NCBI GenBank assembly: GCA_003342815.1
Contig: PTEX01000340.1
Coordinates: 401,995 to 465,994, forward strand
Source: Eudromia elegans
Lineage: Eukaryota; Chordata; Aves; Tinamiformes; Tinamidae
Direction: 5' to 3'
DNA length: 64,000 nt
Below, in pieces: positions 35,693 through 48,535 of the stretch. Numbering within the stretch: position 1 is the stretch's first letter; every line of letters begins with the position of its first letter. Made by a program: the position numbers and the translations under genes. The notes under the pieces are model-generated. The model had not been told where the DNA came from. It made no database searches and saw only the letters and a list, made by a program, of their open reading frames with translations.

Positions 35693-38600
35693 TATTCCAA
35701 ACAAAAATAAGTCTCCTGAGTATGAAAATCTGAAATATGTTATTTAAAAATAATTAATAAAGTTGCTCTTTTCATCTTCTCTTTTTGTATTCCTCAAATC
35801 AGAAGTGCTGAATTTTAATAGCTCTTCCAATATGAAAAATGTTTTTAAAATAGAATTATTGTATTAATTTATGGCATCAGTTAATATACTCAGCTTCTAA
35901 GTTAAGCATAGCTCAAGGCTGAATCTTCTAGTTATGCCTGAGTTGGTTCAATTGCTATTCTGTGAGATTCTGGTTAATGAAGTATTGTGTTATACAACAA
36001 TTATCCTGGAAAGTAGAGAGTAGTGAGAAATGTTGTTTTTAAAAATAATTCTCTGCATTTGGGGGCAAGTTTCATTCTCATAGATAGTTCCTAGACAGTG
36101 TAGCTAGGACATAAAAAGCCTGCAGCTGAGAATAGGCCTGAATTCTGCCTAGACATAGCAACCACTGCTGCATGAGGAGCACTTTGGAAAATCTTCCTGT
36201 ATCTAACCTGAGTCAGTTTGTTTAGAGCGAATTTAACAGTGACCCTTGGCCGTTGGACACTGGCCTTTGATCTTATCCCACATGTCTGAGGTGCGAGTAC
36301 CACCCGCCTCTGGAGCTGCAGGTCCCTGCTGAGAATGGTAACTATCGCCTCTGGAAAGCCAGGAGTAAGCAGAGTTGGGATGCCACTAAGGGCTGCACAC
36401 GGAAGTCTGAAGTGACTCTATAACAAGCTAAGCATGGGATTTTTCACCAAACACCTCTAACAGGGAGCTTGGCTAAAAAGCTTCTCAATAAGCAATGCTG
36501 ACAATCAGTGACCTGATTTACTACTGTGTCTCATTAGAACGTAGTGCTGAAAGAGGTATTTCCACCAAGAGGTGACACCAAGGAAAAGGGCAATGAAACT
36601 ACAGTCAGAGAATGGCCAGGCTTATGGCGTGTCATCCCCTGTCAGAGGATGAAGTCCCATACTGATCAGAAAAGCCAGCACAGCACCTTCACCAGAGGAA
36701 GTTTGTGGTTAGAAGAGCCCAAGCAGATGCAGTGCTTGACTTTGGAGATTATCCGCTCATTACTGATTTATCACTCTGTCTCAGCCAGGGGCTACTAACT
36801 CTTGCTGGCTTCGTGGGGAGAGAAGATTGCACTTCACAGTATGTGTTATCCTTCTGGGAAAGACAGACAGCAGGGATGTGTAAGATGCCCTGCTTGTTCT
36901 CAATAAAGTGACAGTTACACATATTTGAGAATCTTTTTTGTAAAAGTCTCCACTTCAGCAGGCAGGGGAAGCAGCATCCAAAATATATGAGGTTAAATCG
37001 CGATGTAGATATTACTAAAGCATCTCCCTATCTTTGGGACAGGAGAAGGTAGCCCCAAGGCATGGTCACTAGTCAGCACGATGGGGAACAGACCAAGGGT
37101 TACTTGGGTGCACATATGTAAGAAAGGCAATGTGTGGGTGCTATTTTTGTCTGAAACAATTTTTTAAGGTGCCTGTGAACAGTATGTGGATTATGAGTTC
37201 AAAACTGGTGTTGAATGGAGTATTCATAGAAATGAATACTCTAATCCTAAAGGATTCAGGAATGCCTTGTCTAATGCCAAGCTAGTTGTTGTTGTAACTA
37301 GACAGTTAGGGGTAAGGATAGGTCTTGGATTCAGGTTGTAATTACAGTCCAGGTCTTTGCAGTGATGCATATTAGAGCACAACAGCATCCTGTGAGGACC
37401 CCTGTTGTTTTAAGGAACACAGTGCAGAAGACAAAGTGCATGAGCCAAGATGGTTGTATAACGTTGAATAACAGGGGAAGAGTTGTTAACTACTCGTCTC
37501 AGCAGCTTCTGAGACCTTTAAAAAAATATAAAAATAAGAAGATCCTGGCAGAGAGAATACTTCAATTTTCACTTGAGCTTACTGGCGGTATTGCAGTGTA
37601 CAGCTGCAACAGGTACAGAGGGCCTATCTTCCCTCCCACCCTCTCTCCTTGGAAAAATACATTCCAGTTGGACAGAGCTAAAACTAACTATACTCATTTA
37701 GAAAACTCTAAGTGTCCATCCAAGAGCAAAAGGCTGGAAAATGTATCCATGGTCTTTCCTGTTGTTATGCAGAGATATGTTCCTCACCTCTGATCTGTCC
37801 AGAGCTGTGAAGGGTGTTACAGAAATATCTACACTGCAATCCACAGCTGGATCTGAAGGATGTCTCAGGTTCCAGAGGACCCATTGCTTTGTCACAGGTT
37901 CCCCGTGAGCACAAGCACACACAGACACGGGCAGAAGATCTAAGCAGTCTCCAGAGGACAAGGAGCCTTCTGTCAAAATCATGTGAGACTTCACTGTTTA
38001 CGATCTCCATTTATAATGTGTCATAAAATTCATGTCGGCCCCTCCTGCCGTCTCGCCTTCCCAACCTGGTTGACCATTAACGATGCTGACACAAGAGAGG
38101 CTCTGGCAGGACGGATGGCCACCCACGGCAGAAGTGGCTATGTGTGGGCTCTTTTGATCTGCGTAAAAGGCAGAGTTTCTGAAAGAGGGAGAAATAAGCA
38201 AACGTCAAGTTGTCAGCTCTGGTCAGAAAGATGCCTTGTGGCGAATGCAGTGCCAAGCGTGGTGAGGAAACAACCTTGCAAGTTTTGCCTCTCTCACATC
38301 TTTATGGTGCTCTCTCCAGGTCCATAACGACTATTCAAGGGTGTGTGGGGGAAGGCATCAAAGCAAATCTAGAGTAGATTTCTGTTTAGTGTAAAAGGCC
38401 CTGCCAAGGTGCAAATAAGAACAGTATATTGGGGCAGGACAAAGTTAAGACTGGGAAGGATTCTTATTAATAAATCTTGCATCAGCCCTGCAAACGTGTT
38501 TTAACAAAAGTTTGTCCCCTTCTCACTCACAAGATCATTCTCCGTCCCTTCACTTTAAATGTTGTGACAATGACTTTTTTGGTGAATGTCTGCCTGTACA

Positions 38601-39306
38601 TCCCCCTGTGCTTTCAGCCAATGACACTGTTCATACTTCAACCATTTTGGCAGGTAGTGGAAGAAATCTTCAAGAAAAGAGAACTTAAAAAAACCCCTGT
38701 AGTTCTGGAGTGAAACAGAAACAACATTTTACTAATCTTTGAACAAGAGGGAAGTTTTGGAGAATGAGAATCCCTCTGGATAAACACGGATTTAAAAGTG
38801 TTTTAAAGCATGGTTTTAAAACTTCCAATAGCCTACATTTATGAGGGAGTTTCTATAAACCATCCATTTTGTTGCATTTCCTTGCAGTCTCAAAACAGGG
38901 CAGTCTTTCTGGAAAATACTTCATTGGAAAACTGCCGCTGACCACTACCTCTCATCACTGCAGGCCTTTTCACTACCTTCCAAATGACTTGGAGGCATAG
39001 GACTGTGCTTGAAGGCAAAGGTCAGTGGCTCCTGGGCTTACTGACTTCCTCTCCTCATTTGTGTTGCTTGTTTCAAACCACTTCTGAGCTGGAATAAAAA
39101 TCCTCCAGTAGGCTAATAATTACTAGATGCTCAGATTCTGCTCAGAGGCTTTGGATAGTAGAGCCATCTCAAATATTAGTCCATTTGACATATTTTTAAC
39201 CCAAACTTTCTTATATCAAATTCCACACTCTGGGTCTTTGACTTGCAAAAACACCACATGTTGTGATTTTCAGCTGTAGCTGAAAAATGAAGGATTTTTT
39301 CCTGAC

Positions 39307-39325
39307 TTTTTTTTTTTTTTTTTTT
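39307..39325. repeat. poly-T tract, 19 bases
   Basis: This is an uninterrupted T run in intergenic DNA. Confidence 0.9.
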
Positions 39326-42054
39326 GGCAGCTATCTTGCACACCATCGCTTTTAAGGCCTTACACATTTTTAATCATTCTTCAGCACTAGGATCAAGTTT
39401 TGTTAGAGGGAGCCAGATCTGGGCAATCTCAGGAACTGGACGTGTCCTGAAACATAATAACCAGCCTGTGATCGTGTTTTAAGACAAAGATTGAGTTGGG
39501 TGACACGTAAGGAACTGCTTTTGCTCCCTTTGTGCGCTGCCTGTAGTTTCAGCAGAGAGCCACCGGAGGGTAGCAGGAAGCTTTGCTGTGGCCTCGCTCC
39601 CGGCATCTGACGCACCTTTTGCAGCGCTGGCATGTACAGACGCCCTCGTCCTGCCTTTGCTCTCTTGATCCACAAGGGATGTTCATTTTCTGAAAGATTA
39701 GAGTTTGTTTTCTCTCTTTATTTTTGCATGGACTGCATGGAAAATTGGTATTTAAAGCCCTGTCAGGATCATCTTAGTTCTTGCTCTTGCATGGGAGTTG
39801 TGAGGCACAGATAAGATTAAGTGGAAAGATCATGCTTAGCCTTCTCAGAGAACAGGAACAGTAATTAGTTATCTTCAAGATGTTCTGCAGAGCATAAATC
39901 CTAAAAAGTAAAATCAGTGAAATAGAATTGTGTCTTCTATACATTTAAATTTTTTTACACAGCATTTTCTAAAATGCTAGCTTCCAAATCAGCCACTGAT
40001 TTATGGAGTTGCTGCTTGTATCTCAAATTTTGCAAGCTCCAAGGTGCATGCTTTAGCATCAGTGCAGACTTGTTTGCTTCTTCACAGTAATGATCTTTGG
40101 GGACCAGCTAAGAACAAAGTGACTTGTTCTCCTAAAAAGAGAGTAACTCAAGTGTCATAGAAGACAATAAGCAACTAAAAAGTTGTATATGTCCCTCCAC
40201 TCACCAAGAACCTCAGTGCACTTAGAATATTTTCCACTCATTGGCATTAGAGATTGAACATCATGTTCATTGTGGCTTTTATGAACTTAATTAGAGAGGG
40301 TCTAACAACAACCGGTCTAGCAGTAACTGGACTAGCAGACTGAGTTTGACTTGGCTGGACTGTTCCTCTTAGTTAATATTTTATCTCTGGAGTAGAAGGG
40401 ATGATATTTTCTGCACCAGATGAAAACTCTTATGTCCATGAATTGATGTTTGACAGCTGGGCCATATGACCACAAGCTGAATGATCTTGGTCACTTGCCA
40501 CTAGATGATGCTGTAGTCACTTCAGAGAACAGAGGCAGAAAACAATTAGCAAGGAAAAAAAAAGTTGTTTTTAACTACAGATTTAGCTAAAGCACTGCTT
40601 CTGCTCTTCAGTTTATTCCAAGCCCTACTCTTCGACCTCATCCTCAGGATATCTTAAGCAAGGAATTTTGTGTATGTGTCAATGCATATGCATATGTCTG
40701 GATTACCGCACAGGCAAACACCCAACACTCAACACTGAGAATAATCAAGTCTGAGCAGAAGCAGACTTCCAACGCTGCCTCCAGTTCCAACTATTTTTTT
40801 GTCTTCTCCTCTTTTATTCTTCATGGGGTGCTACGCAGGGTATTCTAACACCACGGCATGGTCATCTATTTCTAGCACTTATCCAGAGCAGCCAAACAAG
40901 GCAGATGCCCTCTACCTCATTCATTTGGCAACAATCCTGCCTCATTTAGCTGGAAACTGAATTGATTTTTCTGGTAAATTTGTGATGTGGTACCAATGAG
41001 GATCATAATTTTAGGAAAACAAACCCAAATTGCTATCTTTTGTCTTGTAGTGGTTGGGAGAAAAACAAGAATCAAATAAGTTGTGCACACATCCTCTGTG
41101 GAATGCATTTCTTAATGACGCTCTCATTAAGAGATGCTGCTGCCAAATGCTGTTTACTTTTTCTTGTCAGAACTGTCTGAATTAATCACAAGGAGCTTTA
41201 CTTGAAAATGAGACTTGTTCTCCCGCATTTCCTGAATAACACGAAGACCAAATGCCACAATCATCATGCCAGTGGCTTCACCAGGCAGTCCCTTCAGCAT
41301 AATGTCTGAAAAATGAATGATCACTTGCCAAGACTCAGCCCATGGTCCTGGTACAATCCATCCATGGACACAGTTATGTGGCTACATGGTGGAGAAGACT
41401 GTGCTCAGCAGATGCTACGTAGTCTAAGAAAGTATTGTGCACTGGTGGCACACTCAGAAGAGAAACAAGGCAGGATTTGCCTGCAGTCTATCTAGAGTTG
41501 AAAGAAATCCAGCCCATATGGCAATAAATATGGGGAAGGGAAGGCATATGAAGATGGACAGTAGACCGGTGGACTAGAAGGATGAAGGGAGAGGGCAGGT
41601 ATTCCAGATTAAATTAAGTGTTCATTCTGAGTCATGAATTCTATTGCAAGCTTTAAAAGAAATTGGTCACAGGCTAGCTCACATCTCTTAGAAACGTCAT
41701 CCTGTTTCTCACTTCATGTTTACCTCCCTTCTTTACCATAACGTGTTCATTATGCACTGGAAATATTTATTCTGACTCTATAAATAATTTAAGGACTTCA
41801 TTATGCCAACTTAGCCACATTTACCTCGTAAAACATATCTCCTGTCTGAAATGCAGGCTGTGATTTTGGTTTGTTCTTATTTTCCTCAAGGCATTTGATA
41901 CCAAGTCAAACACGTCTACGCTAAAATTAAGATTTTGTACATGGATTTCACCTCCTAGGGACTTCAGAGGATAAAATCTGACCAAACAGCACAGTCAATA
42001 GTGTAACCTACAGTGTATGGTTATGAAATCAGCAGTGATTACAAGAGTGGCTGA

Positions 42055-42100
42055 CCAGACTTGATAAAGTACCAACACCAGACTTGATAAAGTACCATCC
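42055..42100. repeat. 23-base tandem duplication
   Basis: CCAGACTTGATAAAGTACCA is present at 42055 and again at 42078, a period of 23 bases. The copies differ only at the last three bases, so the duplication is probably recent. Confidence 0.95.
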
Positions 42101-45100
42101 CCTTGAGATCTGGACTAGAAAAACGGAGCTTCCTAGTATTCCAACTCAGGTAGCCACAAAAAGTGAAGAGCATATGTGAAAGTGGAATGCCTTCTTTAAG
42201 ATAACTGCTCTCAGACAAGCCAAAAAACAATTATGAAGGAGAAAAATTATTTTAAAACCGTAACTGAAGAGGATCAACATGTTCAGGCGATCTCAGATTC
42301 CAGAAGAGGGTCCAACATCAGTGTTCAGGTTGGCCCTTGGCCCTGCAGTGGGTTGTGGCTACCACTTCAGCCACCATCTGCAGCTTTCTCCCATGCAGGA
42401 CAGAGGCTTGTGACTGGATGAATGGGAGGAAACAAGACTTTTGTTCTAACCTCTTTCCACTTGACCCCTCCTGGACCAGTCCACGTTCTACTTCCTCCCA
42501 TGGACTTAACCAGAAATATCACGACTCCCCCAGGTTTTGTCCACATGACCAGGCACACCTGTAAAATAGCTTCCAAGTATCTGATCATGAGACAGAGCAA
42601 ATAGAAATATCGGTGCATATCTGTCTGCAGTGTTTACTCATCTGTTTGCATTATTACTTCTTTATATTTGTGACTACTGCTCCACTGATTCATAGTATAA
42701 TGGTACTTCCAACAAGCAGCTCTGTGCACAAAAGAACAGATTTCTCCTTGCTCTACATCTCCTAGAGAATCACTGTTGAACAAGAAATGTCAGCTCCAAA
42801 CACCATGTGCTTTCTGCACCAGGAATATCATGGGTTTTGTGCAGTTTCACTTCTCTAGTGTCCAGTAAAGTTTAACTTTATAGAAGTTAACTTTTCCTCT
42901 TAAGTGGAAAGTTTCCTCTTCTCTCCAAATTAAACATACAGTAACATAGTATCTCTAAGGCTTTTTGAATACGCTGTCATGAAGAGCTGAAAATGTTCTT
43001 TAGATAAGGTAAAAAAGGTAGGTGGGATACACACATTAAACATTCACGTGTTCTGTGTTTCCTTAAGATGAAGAGCTTTTGGATAAACAGTGTGTTAGGA
43101 TTAGTATGGACTTGTTTGTAATCAGTGTGCTTGCAGTTCAGTCCTAAGAGACTTGTGATATATTTGTGTAAAAATGACAACCTGACTGCCAAAGCTGCTT
43201 AGGGAATGAAAAATTGGTCCAGAGAGATTACTATTGCTACTATGGCCGGAGATGGGTATGGAAGCTAAATAGGTGCATGCTGGCAAAGAAAAGCAACTGA
43301 GAACAGGTAAAATAATTCTACATAAGGTCATGAGTTGAGGTTTGCATCCACAGTACATCCGAAGCTTCACTGTACTGCATTGACAAAAAAAGGATTTGAT
43401 TCAAAAAGAGGTTTACAACAGACTCTAGATCCTTTTTACAGCCAAAGCAAGCTTTTGTCCTGCCACTTCCCTCACTTGGGTTGCAAATCCAAATTGCTGA
43501 ATACATTACTGCATAGTAGCCCTATTCTCATTTTGGGTGTTAACTGTATCAAAGTCTGAAAAACCTAGAGGATTTTACATAGCCATCCTCAGCCTTAGCA
43601 CTGCTAATGCTTTGCCTAAGAAATCCTTGCCAGTTTGACTGAAACAGCTAATTCCATGCAAAGATATTTTATGACTTAATTGACATTAGAGTGACGAAAA
43701 TATGCTTGTTCTCTAGTACCTCCAAATCTCTAAGGCGAGTATCATGGCTGTGATCCAGCCAAGCACAATACGAATGTGCACTTGGAGCATGTGTATTGTT
43801 TCATCAGATGTAAGTACTTGCATAACTGAGAGCTATCATAATGGAAATGTTCTCTGGATTGCATGTATAAGAAATAGTCTCTTTATAAAAGATGCTCTAT
43901 AGCCTCTTGGAGTCTATTTTTCACTGTCTTCATCTTCAACAGAAAGCTACCTTAAGAACTGTTTTTTTAATTCAATCAATGAACTGGGAGCACAAAGGAA
44001 ACAGTCTTAGAAATGCCCCTGAAAACATTAGCAATGCTGTTTTCAAGTTACTCTGAACTTGTATACAGTCTGTACAAACCTATTGTAAGCTTGCAGAGTG
44101 AAATTCGTTTTGCATTATTTTTGGAAGCTGGGTAGCGTTCTTCCTCTGTCCAAGTCTCTTCTGCTTTTTTTGCAGTGTACTGAGATTATCGCATCGCTTG
44201 GGTGGTATCTTCAGGCCTGTCTGCTGTTCCAAAGTTCTGATTTAACAATTGTTATGTTTAAACAAAGCCTCTGGAGTGAGCTTTCTCTCTCTGCTCCGTC
44301 TCTAAGATGGGCGGGAAAGAACGGTCTGGATACATACTACATTGCGTTCCTGCTGGCTCTGTCCAGGTTAGTGGGACACACAAATACACTCATGAACACA
44401 GTGACCAGCCAGATACCATTTACATCAGAGCATGCCCTGCCACATCAGTGAGTGCCTTGTCTTTTGATAAACTCTAAAGCCTCTCTATCACATGTTTGCT
44501 GCACTTTGAGCCACCTGAGGGAAACAGTATTTTCCATCTTCCCCTGTTAAATATCCATGATAAAAGTACTGACCTTCCTACAACGGGGGAAACATTCCAG
44601 TTATGTAAACAGCAGTAGGATACTTTTTTCTCTGCATTCCTAGAGTAAGCTGGCTTTAGCTCAGCCCATAGCTTTGCTTGGACATGTGCTTTTCCCATTA
44701 CTGCCTCCACACACATGTTGGTTTCCTCAGAATCACGGCAGGCCAGCCACTGATAGAATGGGCTACAACTAATTCTTGTGGAAGTCAGGAAAAGCTTTTG
44801 AAAAGACATCTACCCTCCAAACCTACACTGCATTTCCAAGAGATGTAAAAATTACCACACTGGATCAGTCCAAATGCCAATTTCATTTGCAACTCTGGCC
44901 ACTAGTGACAACTTAACAAAGTAGCACAAAAGGGTAAGTTAAAGATTCTCCTTTCTTCTTGAAAAAAAAAATGCATCCTCCAGCAACTAACAGAGCAACA
45001 GCCTTTTGGATGGGCAACTCCTGAGTTTGGACCTGAAGAACTGAATTCAATAGAGTTTAATAGCCGTTATGTAGTTCTCTTCCCTGAATCTGCTGAATCT

Positions 45101-46136
45101 ATTTTGACTCACTTATATCCTTGTCCTATAAAGGAACCCATGCTAGAGTCTAATTTGTGCAGTGTTTGCAGAGAAGAAGAGGCCAGAAAAAGGGGAAATA
45201 ACTTCTTTTTGTTGGTTTAAATTGGCTGCCTCATATTTCATGCTTGTTGCCTTTAGCTCTTGAATTCTGAACAGCAGTAAATTCCCCAATCTCTGTACAC
45301 ATAATTTCTGTAGTTGCATTCCCAATCATCATGCAAGAGCTCTTTCACACATCTGATTTTTTTTTTGTTGCATCTTTGAAATGAGAAAGAGAAACGCCAT
45401 ATGACAATGTTGAAGTAACTATGTTGTAAGTTTACAGATAGAGCTTTTTCTTTTGTTTTCAGTCTCTGTGTGTAAGATCTAAAAGGATTTGATTTTTTTG
45501 TAATGGATTGTTTTGGAGAGAGGGACTTAAAAATTCATAAAGTGTAGGAATACTGTCACAATATAATGCACAGTGGGCTCTGATTTTTCTTCATTTAGAG
45601 TTGATCTCCATCTGGATTGCAGCAGTGGAAGACAGGTGGAAACTGTGCTTGATGTAAAAGTATAAATCTGATAGTTGTCTGGATTTTCCTGTCTTCCACA
45701 GTTAAAGCCCATTTCTGTGCTGCTTCATTCAGAGATGCTGCCTGTAATGCATGATGCTAACAGGCCAATTCTAAATCCTACTAAACTGAATGCAACCTGT
45801 TAGTGAAGCTGCTATAATTTTGCTGTTTCACAAGCTTTTGAAGCTCAGCATTAATATATTTAACATATAACTGCTGGATTTCTAATCTGGATGACAGCTG
45901 CTTCACCTGGTGTTGCTTCTTTCAAAAGCATTTCAAACAAAAGAGGGAGAAAGCAGAACAGAGAGCTGAGTTCACCTATTTCCTATCTAGCGCCAGTGCG
46001 GTCCTCAAAGTAGAGCTGCTCTGGAATGCTAGAGATAGTGAAAGCCCCACATAACTAAACAAACAGCTCAGAATAATAAACTGATCTGCACAACTTCCTG
46101 CATGGTCCCTCTGGAGTCAGTGAGCTTTTGAGGCTC

Positions 46137-46162
46137 CTATCTTTTCCTAAGGGAAAAGATAG
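46137..46162. repeat. perfect inverted repeat, 11-bp stem with 4-base loop
   Basis: CTATCTTTTCC (46137-46147) and GGAAAAGATAG (46152-46162) are exact reverse complements around TAAG. The stem is too short for a microRNA precursor. Confidence 0.85.
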
Positions 46163-48518
46163 CCAGCTCAAATAGAAAAACAGAGGTACTGTCATAAAAC
46201 AAATACTATGCAAGAGCTACATCAGCTGTAGTAGGTGAAATAGCAAATTTTCAATCTGCAATCAAAGCTTAGGATGCCATGAAAAATGCTGCATAGGAGG
46301 CTTGATTGGATGCAGGATTTGGATCATATTTGAAGCACCAGTTCTACTTAGTTTGACTTGGAGATTAGTATCTCTGCTGTAAATGAACACATTATGAAGA
46401 CCTGGTTTTGTGTGCATCAAACTTATATAAGACATAAAAGCAATGAAATGAAGGCCATGCCATTTTTTTCAAGCATTCAAAACTGACATCTTTCTATTGA
46501 GAAAAGAACATTTCCTCATGCTGTGAAGGTATCCTGAGCTCTGAGCATTAGATAGAATTGCCAGCCTCCATGATTTTCACAATTATTGCAGAATAGGTGA
46601 ATTTGCAACGGCAATGAGATGCTTCCTCATCTCATGTCTCTCTTATTCTTTCTGGATTTTCTTTCCAAAACAAAACCAAAAAAAGTTCATCCCTTTCTAT
46701 TTTGGAGCTTAAGTCTGAGTTCCCTCCCCCCGTTTTTTTTTAATCAATAGTAAATGTCCACTTAGCACTGTGATTTGCATGAGAGACACTGAACTTGATG
46801 CTCAGCTTAAGCTTGTCTTAAAGGATTCTGGATATCTACACAAAGCTGAAGCTTCACTGGGAAGAATATAAACCAATTTGGATGAACAGCATGAAGCCAA
46901 GGGACCTGCAACCTCCTTCCTAGCATATGAACAGATAGACTTCACAAGCCCTCGGCAAGAGTCATAGAGGTACCATTCAAAGCATCCAGCAAATGCTTTG
47001 AGATGGAGTAGCTGGCCATGTAAAAAACACAGCCTTCCTTCACACTCATAGAACAATCCTTATATGTGGCTCTGCTGCCTTGTTCGGTTGTGCCTAAAGG
47101 GTCAGAGTGGGAATTCAGTTGTGATATTTCCTGCCCTCAATATAACTAAGTTCACAAACTGAATGCACCTCTGAAACTTTTTAAGTACACTAAAACAGAG
47201 GATTAAGGTAGCAGACAGAGGCTACATGTTTCCCATAGCTCCCTGTAAAAATGGTGTGGTAGACACAATATAAATTTTAAAATATTTGGAAGGCAAAAGT
47301 AACAGAGCTTGCCAGAGATGAATGTTTCACAACAGCTTGCAAGGTTTCAAAACTTGTTTTCAATGTGTGCTAGAGGAAAAACAAAGCTCTTCCAAAGCTT
47401 TCAGGAAGTGGAATTATGTCAGAATGGCTCCCCTGGACGAAGAGAGACAGTGTTCAGGCTGTCTGCCTCTCAGCAGCATATTTGTTGTGTTTGTTTGAAA
47501 AAATCCTTTTGAATTTCATGTAAGAATTTTATTAAAAACACACTTTAATAAATGTGAGTGCAATTTTTCACATTTGAAAGTCCTGGGAAATGCCTAGTGG
47601 ACCTAATCACCTTTAAAACAAGTGTCACTCTATGGATGTGACAGAAGCTGAATGCTCGACCATGCAAGTCCTTAACCAGATGCCAAGTTACAGTAGAAAC
47701 ACTCCTAATAATGTTTCTAGTTTATGAATTTTTTCCAATATTAGCTTCTTAGTCCAACATTTTTTTCCTTACTACAAATCTGCTTCTCCCCAAAAAAAAA
47801 AGTATTCAAGTCGTGTGCCAAGGGCATGAAGGCAGAGAGAAAGGAAAAAGCAAATTCATGTCAGAAAAGCTGAGGCGTAAATTTCCAAAAGCATGCATGG
47901 TCTTCACGCTGCTTTAATCTATGCTCTAAGTGTAGGAGTACAGTGAGTAACACACATATGTTTTATGTTTTACACGTTCATACCCACTGTGCCAGATCCT
48001 TTGCCAGTGAAGTTCTTGCATCTAACATTTTGCCATAATTATGCAGTACATCCAAAGATCAGTTTCGACCAAGGACCAAATTAAATTTTTGGAAATCCTG
48101 ATGTGGTAATTTTAGCGTGTTAGTATATAAATGGGCAAATCTTCCTATATTTAAAACTCAGCAAAACAAATGAACTTTTCCATTATGATTCATGTAAGTA
48201 TTTAAGATTGTTTTATAAAACAATAACTAATGTGACTTTCCAAGGTCATGGGCATGTTAGTGACAGAATTCAAATATAAAATGTCAATGCACTCTTAATT
48301 GGGTCAAGATGTCTGAGCAAAATTCCTTCTACCCAAAGCATCTTTTCTTTCCATGTTTAGGATAATTAAAATAAATGATGCCCATGGGAAAAGCCACGTT
48401 CCATCATCAAAATCCCATTTATCTAGATAAGCTTCAAATCTTGCCTTGTTTTGCTCAGATAAAGTTCATCTGTCTTTATTTGAAATTGATCTAGTTTTGC
48501 TTAAGCTTACTAGGGCAA

Positions 48519-48535
48519 TTTTTTTTTTTTTTTTT
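48519..48535. repeat. poly-T tract, 17 bases
   Basis: This is an uninterrupted T run in intergenic DNA. Confidence 0.9.
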
